DNA of 6,482 nucleotides from NCBI GenBank assembly GCA_005789375.1, contig SXXZ01000102.1:1-6482 (forward strand), written 5' to 3'. Each line of letters opens with the position of its first letter. Within the stretch, counting starts at the first letter, position 1. The position numbers were made by a program, and so were the translations under genes. Source of the stretch: Verrucomicrobiales bacterium (lineage in GTDB: Bacteria; Verrucomicrobiota; Verrucomicrobiae; Limisphaerales; UBA9464). The notes under the pieces are model-generated. The model was given only the letters and a program-made list of their open reading frames with translations, was not told the origin of the DNA and made no database searches. This document shows, piece by piece, positions 1 to 5,292 of this stretch.

Positions 1-27
1 CTGAAGCTCTGACAGCGTGACCGGCAT
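1..27 (-). CDS. Start of an unidentified gene downstream of mqnE (partial)
   Basis: An ATG at 27 on the minus strand opens a frame reading MPVTLSELQ before the window ends. A good ribosome binding site, GGGAGAG at 43-37, lies 9 bases before it. That is the best Shine-Dalgarno in this neighbourhood and is the main reason to believe the start. It lies 27 bases past the mqnE stop on the same strand, so it is probably co-transcribed with mqnE. Nine residues are too few to name a product. Another menaquinone-pathway gene is a possibility from context only. Confidence 0.45.
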
Positions 28-54
28 GGCTGGATGCTCTCCCAAGGGCGCCGA

Positions 55-1203
55 TCAGGCGAGCGCAAGTCCGCCCGTCGCAACTTCAGCCGCGGGCCGA
101 AGCTCTGTCGGCCACACTCGAATGGGTTCGTAGAAGGTGTTGCGTTGGACGGGTTCCCGGCCCGCCTCGCGGATGGCGCGTATCAGTTCCGCTTCGGGCG
201 TCCCTTGCGGAGATTTTGCACCGGCCATGTGGAAGATGTGCTCCTCGAGGATCGTCCCGTGCAAGTCATCGGCTCCATGGCTCAGGGCGACCTGGGCCAT
301 TTTTAACCCCATGCCCACCCAGTAGGCCGTGATGTGGTCGATATTGTCGAGGTAGAGGCGGGAGACGGCGATGGTTCGCAACTGATCATACCCGCTGGGT
401 GCGTGCTGGACGGGCATGCGGTTGTTGTCGGGCTGATAGGGCAGGGGAATGAAGCCTGTGAATCCGTGGCTGAGGTCTTGCTGGCGTCGCAGTTGGTCTA
501 GGTGATCGATGCGGTCTTCGAGCGACTCAACATGGCCGTAGAGCATGGTGCAGGTGCTGCGCCCTCCCAGTCCGTGCCAAGTGCCATGAACATCCAGGTA
601 CTCTTCACCGCTTTCCTTGCCGGTGGCGATGCGGCTGCGGACTTCTTTGCGGAAGATTTCAGCGCCACCGCCGGTGAGGGATTCGAGACCTGCTTCCTTC
701 AGTTCTTGAAGGGTGTCCCGAACACTCTTCTTGGCCAGCCAAGCCAGGTGCAGAATTTCCACGGCGGTGAAGCACTTGAGTTGCAGGCGCGGATCCACCG
801 CCTTCAAGGCCCTCAAGAACCCAGTGTAGTAGGAGAAGGGCAGCGATGGGTGCAGCCCGCCGACGATGTGAAGTTCGGTAATGCCCACGGCCAGCGCCTC
901 ACGGGCCTTGGACACCATTTGTTCTTCGGTGAGTTGAAACCCATCGTTGTCGCGCTTCTTGCGGCTGAAGGCGCAGAACTGGCAGCTCAAGATGCAGTAA
1001 TTCGAATAGTTGATATACCGGTTGAGAATGTACGAGGCCTTGCGCCCGTTGCGACGCTGGTTGGCAAAGTCGGCCATTGAAGCCAGTGCGTTGAGGTCCT
1101 TTGTTTGGAACAAGCGCAACCCGTCCTCGGGTGTCAGTCGCTCGCCGGCGATGACTTTGTCTCGAATGGCCTGCAGCCCGTCGGGGCGATTGAACAAATC
1201 CAC
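55..1203 (-). CDS. mqnE: Aminofutalosine synthase MqnE (radical SAM)
   Basis: MqnE is a cytosolic radical SAM enzyme of the futalosine menaquinone pathway. It adds the 5'-deoxyadenosyl radical to the MqnA product 3-[(1-carboxyvinyl)oxy]benzoate, giving 6-amino-6-deoxyfutalosine. Counting from GTG 1203 (382 residues), the CX3CX2C iron-sulfur motif CILSCQFC has cysteines 70, 74 and 77. It is followed by ELHIVGGLHPSLPF (110-123), LTGGGAEIF (176-184) and STCTMLYGH (216-224). The VGGLHP and GGGAE motifs fit MqnE better than its paralogue MqnC or the F420 enzyme CofH. The start is uncertain. The frame stays open to a TTG at 1266 (403 residues), but those 21 extra residues do not resemble the family N-terminus and would run into the divergent promoter region. 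GTG 1203 gives a normal length and leaves a 107-base gap to the divergent lipoprotein gene. Neither start has a clear Shine-Dalgarno. Family call is firm; start is inferred. Confidence 0.93.
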   Translation of the reverse strand: MDLFNRPDGLQAIRDKVIAGERLTPEDGLRLFQTKDLNALASMADFANQRRNGRKASYILNRYINYSNYCILSCQFCAFSRKKRDNDGFQLTEEQMVSKAREALAVGITELHIVGGLHPSLPFSYYTGFLRALKAVDPRLQLKCFTAVEILHLAWLAKKSVRDTLQELKEAGLESLTGGGAEIFRKEVRSRIATGKESGEEYLDVHGTWHGLGGRSTCTMLYGHVESLEDRIDHLDQLRRQQDLSHGFTGFIPLPYQPDNNRMPVQHAPSGYDQLRTIAVSRLYLDNIDHITAYWVGMGLKMAQVALSHGADDLHGTILEEHIFHMAGAKSPQGTPEAELIRAIREAGREPVQRNTFYEPIRVWPTELRPAAEVATGGLALA

Positions 1204-1310
1204 GGTCTTAAGAAACAGCAAACAGGGCCCGACGCAACTCGTGCGTGCACGGGATCCTTCGTGCAAGGAAGGGGGTTTCCAGTCTCACGGGATATGGGCA
1301 TGGTCTGGGC

Positions 1311-2180
1311 ATGCGCATCCTTTGTCTGATGGCTTCAATGGCTCTGTTGGCCGGTTGCACGCTCGGTAAGGCTCCGTCGCGATTGGCGTCGTCGTTGGTG
1401 TTCCACGCTCCGTTTGACCAGTCACCCGACGCGGTGGTGGGAGCGGGCGATCGGCGCTTCCAGACAGGGCCGAAATGGGATGCTCCACGCAAGACGACGG
1501 CGGGGTTGCCGACGAATGGTGCCCTTTGGATTGATCCGCGCGCAGGCCGCCATGGGGGTGCGCTGCGCTTTGAAACGAAGGTTTCCGAGGTGGTGGGGTT
1601 CCGGGTGCCGGGCAACTTTCCCTGGAAGCCCACGGCGTGGTCCGCGACGGTCAGTTTTTGGCTAAGGACCACTCCGGAGATCGACATACCCAAGGAGTAT
1701 TCGGACGTAATCCAGATCACTTCTAAGGCCTGGGATGACGCCTCACTCTTTGTGGAGTTCACTCCCGACAATACTCCCAAGCATTTGCGCCTAGGAACTT
1801 ATGCCGACAAAAACGTTTGGAATCCCGAGGGTAAGGACTGGGCCAAAATGCCGTTGTCGGAGAAGCCACTCCTTGTTCTGACCCAACCGCCGTTCCGTCG
1901 GGAGGAATGGCATCAGGTCGTCTTCACCTGCGAGAACTTCAACACTGGGAAGCCGGACGGTCGGGTAGCTCTTTATATCGACGGTCAACCGGTGGGCCGC
2001 CTCTCGGAGCGGCAGCACACCTACTCTTGGAATGCGGATGACGCGGTGATGATGCTCGGTTTGGGATACACGGGTTGGATGGACGACCTGGCCGTTTTCG
2101 ATCGGGCCCTCACTGCTGACGAGGTTCGTGCCTTGAACCGGTTGCCGCACGGTGTCAGCGACCTTCATCGTGGGCACTAA
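1311..2180 (+). CDS. LamG/concanavalin A-like domain lipoprotein
   Basis: Predicted 289-residue exported lipoprotein. The N-terminus MRILCLMASMALLAGC has a short charged start, a hydrophobic core and a lipobox LAGC with Cys16 as the lipidated residue, followed by Thr, so an outer-membrane or periplasmic-face location is likely. The rest reads as one LamG-type jelly-roll domain. It has an N-terminal LVFHAPFD strand (about 29-36), a GGALRF strand, a SATVSFWLRTT strand, then EEWHQVVFTC, GRVALYIDGQPVG and the typical closing WMDDLAVFDRALTADEV (256-272). Such domains often bind carbohydrate or protein ligands at the cell surface. No catalytic residues are evident and the ligand is unknown. The frame extends upstream to ATG 1245, but ATG 1311 is chosen because it places the signal peptide at the N-terminus. 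No clear Shine-Dalgarno precedes it. It lies 41 bases before another secreted protein on the same strand. Confidence 0.85.
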   Translation: MRILCLMASMALLAGCTLGKAPSRLASSLVFHAPFDQSPDAVVGAGDRRFQTGPKWDAPRKTTAGLPTNGALWIDPRAGRHGGALRFETKVSEVVGFRVPGNFPWKPTAWSATVSFWLRTTPEIDIPKEYSDVIQITSKAWDDASLFVEFTPDNTPKHLRLGTYADKNVWNPEGKDWAKMPLSEKPLLVLTQPPFRREEWHQVVFTCENFNTGKPDGRVALYIDGQPVGRLSERQHTYSWNADDAVMMLGLGYTGWMDDLAVFDRALTADEVRALNRLPHGVSDLHRGH

Positions 2181-2211
2181 GGGATCCTTCGGGGCACTTT
2201 CAATTTTCTCT

Positions 2212-2216
2212 GGAGA
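2212..2216 (+). promoter_or_regulatory. Ribosome binding site for the secreted-protein gene
   Basis: GGAGA sits 5 bases before ATG 2222 and supports this start over later in-frame codons. It is one of only two convincing Shine-Dalgarno sequences in the window, the other preceding the partial gene at 27. Confidence 0.5.
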
Positions 2217-2221
2217 CACCT

Positions 2222-3151
2222 ATGGTCTTGGCCGTGCATCGCTTATCTAAGTGGCTCTGCCTTTTCCTGCTGGTCATGACCGTCCACGCTCAGGTGGATG
2301 TGAAGCTGGAGTTTGACCAGAACAAGTTTCTGACGGGTGAGAAGAGTGAGGTCATTCTGAGAATTGCTAATTTCACCGGAGGGCCATTGCGGTTGGGCGA
2401 TCGTTCGGATTGGCTGCGATTCAGCATTGAGAACGTCTCGGGTGTGGGTGTCGCCAGTACCGCAGATTTGGAAGAGACGGGGGCCTTCACCTTGAAGACC
2501 GGAGCTCGGGCGACGCTGCGGTTTAACCTGACCCCCTTGTTCAAGATCGATCAGGTAGGCCGTTATAATGTCTCGGCCACGGTCTACACCGGTTCCGGTG
2601 AAAATCACGTCATTACGGCCCCTGCCGAGTTTGAGGTGATGAACGGTGTGGTCTTGTGGGAGCGGGAGTTCGGTGTTTTGGGAGGCAGTTCTGAACGCCG
2701 CCGGTATGCCGTCGTTCAGGCTAATTACCTCAAGCGGGCGCGCATCTTTGCCGTGATCACCAACCCGGAGGCTTCGGTGACTTACAAGGTGATGCCTTTA
2801 GGAACGGTGGTGTCGTTCAACCCTCCCTCCATGGCGATGGATGCCCAGAATCGATTGCACATACTCCACCAATACGGAGCGGACGACTATCTCCATCACC
2901 GCATCCACGCCGACGGGACCGTGGCCGTGCGACACAACTATGTGTCCCGCGTCGGACGTCCTATTTTAGGAGTCGATGGCACGGGTGATGTGGCCGTGAT
3001 GCGGGCTACTCGGCGTGCGAGCAACCTAGACATTAGCCTTTCAGAAGACTCCGCCGGCTCCGGCACCAATGGCGCTGCCAATCCTTCATCAAAGACCAAC
3101 TCCTTGATCTCTCCGACCTTGCCCCCGACCGGGGCCCCTAAGGCCCGCTGA
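2222..3151 (+). CDS. Secreted protein of unknown function, probable Ig-like N-terminal domain
   Basis: A 309-residue protein I do not recognise as a named family. It has a Sec signal peptide: basic residues R7 and K10, hydrophobic stretch WLCLFLLVMTV (11-21), and a likely signal peptidase I site VHA|QV after residue 23. Residues about 27-140 read as alternating beta strands with a pattern seen in Ig-like or BsuPI-like sandwich domains (LEFDQNKFLTGEKSEVILRI, LRFSIENVSG, ARATLRFNLTPL, GRYNVSATVYTG). That is an inference from pattern only. The second half (about 145-265) contains a beta-rich segment including AMDAQNRLHILHQYGADDY, resembling a propeller-like repeat but without clear copies. The last ~40 residues are rich in Ser, Pro, Thr, Gly and Asn and are probably disordered. 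GGAGA at 2212-2216 is a well-placed Shine-Dalgarno for ATG 2222. It is probably co-transcribed with the lipoprotein gene 41 bases upstream. Confidence 0.8.
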   Translation: MVLAVHRLSKWLCLFLLVMTVHAQVDVKLEFDQNKFLTGEKSEVILRIANFTGGPLRLGDRSDWLRFSIENVSGVGVASTADLEETGAFTLKTGARATLRFNLTPLFKIDQVGRYNVSATVYTGSGENHVITAPAEFEVMNGVVLWEREFGVLGGSSERRRYAVVQANYLKRARIFAVITNPEASVTYKVMPLGTVVSFNPPSMAMDAQNRLHILHQYGADDYLHHRIHADGTVAVRHNYVSRVGRPILGVDGTGDVAVMRATRRASNLDISLSEDSAGSGTNGAANPSSKTNSLISPTLPPTGAPKAR

Positions 3152-3167
3152 TTTCAGGGGCGGCCTT
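3140..3167. terminator. Possible weak hairpin at the convergent gene junction
   Basis: AAGGCC (3140-3145) and GGCCTT (3162-3167) can pair as a 6-base GC-rich stem around a 16-base loop. The hairpin spans the stop codon of the secreted-protein gene and most of the 29-base gap before the end of recF on the opposite strand. There is no run of T on either side, so it does not look like a standard intrinsic terminator. It could slow polymerase from both directions, but it may also be chance in GC-rich DNA. Confidence 0.25.
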
Positions 3168-3180
3168 GTCGGGTGGGTAG

Positions 3181-4263
3181 CTACTCAGACCACCGAGCGA
3201 GGTGTCCCTTGTCGACCTTCCAGCGCAAGAGTTCACAACCCAATTGGCGAGGCCAATTCTCTTCGGTGCACGTCATGAACACTTGCCCACCCGCTCGGAA
3301 GGATTGCTGCAAGAGCGGAAGAAACGCCGATCGGCGTCGGGTGTCTAATTCGCCCATCACGTCGTCGATGAGCAAGAGCGGCGGAGTCCCGTACACGGCG
3401 GCGAGGTGCTCGGCCTGTGCCAGTTTCAAAGCAATGGCCAGGGTTCGCTTTTGGCCCTCACTGGTGTAGGGCGCTGCGGCGCGGTCATTCACTAGCAATG
3501 TTAGGTCATCGCGATGGGGACCGACGACCGTGGTCTTTAGGGCGCGTTCTCGGGCACGAGATTGAGACAGGGCCACGGCGAAGTCGCCGGTGACACTGGG
3601 TTGATAATGCAGTGCCAGTTCGTCGCTTTCGACCGCGATACGCCGGAAGGCGGATTGAACTCGCGGGGCCAGTGCCGGGACGAAGTCTTGCCGAGCCGTG
3701 ATCAGCGACTCGCCCGCCAGAACGAGTTCTTGGGTGAATCCATCTAATTCGACGACATCCACCATGGGTTGCTTGAGCAGTGCATTCCGAGAGCGGAGGG
3801 CCTTGGCATAGCGCATGAACAGCGGGAGGTAGCCCGGGATGGTCTGGGCCAAGAGCAGGTCCAGGAAGCGCCGTCGCCCCTGGGCAGGTCCCTTCACTAG
3901 GGCCAGGTCTTCGGAACAGAAAACCACCGCCCGCAAGACACCAAAGTAATCCGCCAATTTTCGAATGGGCCGTTCATTGAGCGAGAGCTTGCGTTCCTTG
4001 GGCGACCAGTAGGCCTTAATGTCGCTGACCCCTTGTCCCTCCACCGAGCCTCCGACGAAGTAGCCCTTGGCCCCCTGCCGGATCATTTGCGCTCCGCCGC
4101 AACCTCGGAACGATCGCAAGGTTGCCAACAAGTAGATGGCTTCCAGGATGTTGGTCTTGCCCTGGGCATTGTTGCCCAAGAGGACATGACAGCCGGGCCC
4201 GAACTCAGCATCCAACCGGACGTAATTCCGGAAGTCGCGCAGTTTGAGTCGGGACAGATGCAT
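3181..4263 (-). CDS. recF: DNA replication and repair protein RecF
   Basis: RecF is a cytosolic SMC-like ABC ATPase. With RecO and RecR it loads RecA onto gapped DNA coated with single-strand binding protein. The 360-residue length is normal for the family. From ATG 4263 the protein starts MHLSRLKLRDFRNY, the usual RecF opening. It then has a Walker A GNNAQGKTN (30-38) followed by ILEAIYLLATLRSFR, the family motif VGPHRDD (248-253 region), the ABC signature TSEGQKR (267-273) and Walker B plus D-loop LLLIDDVMGELD (296-307). The frame stays open upstream to 4959, but that 232-residue extension is arginine- and proline-rich, lies inside the M14 gene and is not RecF-like, so it is excluded. No clear Shine-Dalgarno precedes ATG 4263. 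It lies 68 bases downstream of the M14 gene on the same strand, so co-transcription is likely. The dnaA and dnaN neighbours often found with recF are absent here. Confidence 0.96.
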   Translation of the reverse strand: MHLSRLKLRDFRNYVRLDAEFGPGCHVLLGNNAQGKTNILEAIYLLATLRSFRGCGGAQMIRQGAKGYFVGGSVEGQGVSDIKAYWSPKERKLSLNERPIRKLADYFGVLRAVVFCSEDLALVKGPAQGRRRFLDLLLAQTIPGYLPLFMRYAKALRSRNALLKQPMVDVVELDGFTQELVLAGESLITARQDFVPALAPRVQSAFRRIAVESDELALHYQPSVTGDFAVALSQSRARERALKTTVVGPHRDDLTLLVNDRAAAPYTSEGQKRTLAIALKLAQAEHLAAVYGTPPLLLIDDVMGELDTRRRSAFLPLLQQSFRAGGQVFMTCTEENWPRQLGCELLRWKVDKGHLARWSE

Positions 4264-4331
4264 ATCGGCTGCAGTGTGGGAGTGGGGTGGCCGGAGTGTC
4301 CAAGCTGGAACGCGGTCGTCGTCGGATCCGC

Positions 4332-5162
4332 TCAGGCGAGGAGAGCCGGACATTGCACGGCGGTTTGCACGGCGGTTTGCACGGCGGTTTGCACGGCGGT
4401 TTGCAAGGCCTTGGCCCGGACGGGCAGTGGCCAGTCGGAGGGGGCTTCCAAGGTGTAGCCTTTCGGACAGCCGTTCTGGAGCAACCAGAAGGACTCTGGC
4501 CAATCGGGCCGTTGCGTGGGATCGATCGTGGGTCGGATGAGTCCAGGTGCGGTGGACTCTTTTCCGTCGATCCAGGGTGAGTGGTCGATGGGGCACACCG
4601 TACGCACCGACTCGAGGATGGCACCGGCCAGCGAGGGCAGGTTCCCCGGATTCAATTCGTACAGGTAGAAGCCGTGCGACTCCCAGTCTTCGTGCAGGCA
4701 AATCGAGACATCCCACGGCGGGAGCGAGGCAAGCCATTCGAGATGCAAACGCACCTCGGGCGACTGGGGGACTCGGTAGTCGCGGTTCAGGTCGAGGCCC
4801 GCGGCGTTTTCGCGCGTGCCCAGCTCGCAGCCCTGGGGGTTGAGGCAGGGGCAAATCCCTAGGTTGAGGTCGTCGGGCCAGGCATTGTCCCGGATCAAAT
4901 CGCGCAGGGCCACCAGTCCGGCGGGTTCGTCGCCGTGGATTCCGGCCGAGAGGTAGCATCGTGGACCGGGTCGACCGAGACGGGACAGAAAGACGAGCTC
5001 ATGAGCGCCGACCGAAGAGACGTGCTCGGTGAATCGGTGCCGGTTCGCCAGAAAGCGGATTTCCTTCAGGAGACTTGCAGCGTCGATTCTCTCGCCGCGG
5101 TAGCCGGCGCGATTCACTCCCAGACGCGCAGGATGGGGCGAAGGATTAGGGGCAGGCTCCAT
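4332..5162 (-). CDS. M14-family zinc carboxypeptidase-like protein with (QTAV)4 tail
   Basis: A 276-residue protein with the M14 metallocarboxypeptidase signature. AGIHGDEPAG supplies the HxxE zinc ligands His76 and Glu79, LDLNRDYR (123-130) is the substrate-carboxylate Asn-Arg motif, and SICLHED places the third zinc ligand at His157. YTLEAPS has the likely catalytic Glu239. The compact length, the NPQG/TRENAAGLDLNRDYR block and the HGDE context resemble MpaA murein-peptide amidases and related AstE-like enzymes more than digestive carboxypeptidases. Cleavage of a peptide or amide bond in a small substrate, possibly a cell-wall peptide, is the best guess; the substrate is not shown. No signal peptide is seen, so it is probably cytosolic. 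ATG 5162 is chosen, with in-frame ATGs at 5171 and 5201 also possible. Extension to 5483 would enter the divergent ABC gene and is unlikely. Residues 254-269 are four perfect QTAV copies encoded by a DNA tandem repeat. recF follows 68 bases downstream. Confidence 0.87.
   Translation of the reverse strand: MEPAPNPSPHPARLGVNRAGYRGERIDAASLLKEIRFLANRHRFTEHVSSVGAHELVFLSRLGRPGPRCYLSAGIHGDEPAGLVALRDLIRDNAWPDDLNLGICPCLNPQGCELGTRENAAGLDLNRDYRVPQSPEVRLHLEWLASLPPWDVSICLHEDWESHGFYLYELNPGNLPSLAGAILESVRTVCPIDHSPWIDGKESTAPGLIRPTIDPTQRPDWPESFWLLQNGCPKGYTLEAPSDWPLPVRAKALQTAVQTAVQTAVQTAVQCPALLA
4357..4404. repeat. Four perfect 12-base tandem repeats (ACGGCGGTTTGC)
   Basis: Four identical copies of ACGGCGGTTTGC lie head to tail. 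A degenerate fragment ATTGC (4352-4356) stands just before them and AAGGCC follows. On the minus strand the array is in frame with the M14 gene and encodes QTAV four times near its C-terminus. The unit is a multiple of three, so gain or loss of copies would keep the reading frame. The lack of any base difference between copies suggests recent expansion by slippage. Confidence 0.95.
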
Positions 5163-5250
5163 GGTGATCATTCTCGGACGCAGACCGAAGCTTGAAGGCA
5201 TTGGGAGTGGATCGCTAGTTTGGTCGTCACGATTTCCCAGAGTCAGGCAG

Positions 5251-5271
5251 CCGCAGGTTCTTTGTCTGCGG
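5251..5271. promoter_or_regulatory. Inverted repeat in the divergent intergenic region
   Basis: CCGCAG (5251-5256) and CTGCGG (5266-5271) are perfect 6-base inverted arms separated by 9 bases. They lie between the divergent M14 gene and the sugar ABC transporter gene, ending 21 bases before the ATG of the latter. This could be a binding site for a dimeric regulator or a hairpin in the transporter mRNA leader. I cannot identify a convincing -35/-10 pair near it. A palindrome of this size may also occur by chance in GC-rich DNA. Confidence 0.3.
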
Positions 5272-5292
5272 GCCGGCTCCGAGAAAATCTGA

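Noticed and set aside
502..1080. A 192-codon open frame on the plus strand
   Set aside because: It is antisense to mqnE, which has the full radical SAM motif set; the plus-strand protein has no recognisable feature.
1255..1269. Small hairpin TCCTT/AAGGA in the mqnE-lipoprotein gap
   Set aside because: The stem is only five bases with no T tract and lies in GC-rich DNA; it is too weak to call as a terminator or regulator.
4357..4404. The tandem array as a CRISPR or replication-origin iteron set
   Set aside because: The copies are contiguous 12-mers with no spacers, lie inside a coding frame, and have no DnaA-box-like or AT-rich neighbour, so a coding minisatellite is the simpler reading.
4264..4959. 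A 232-codon open extension of recF upstream of ATG 4263, running through the M14 gene in another frame
   Set aside because: The translation is arginine- and proline-rich with no RecF or other domain, whereas the overlapping M14 frame has full catalytic motifs. RecF starts normally at 4263. The open frame reflects GC-rich DNA and the frame-neutral 12-base repeat.
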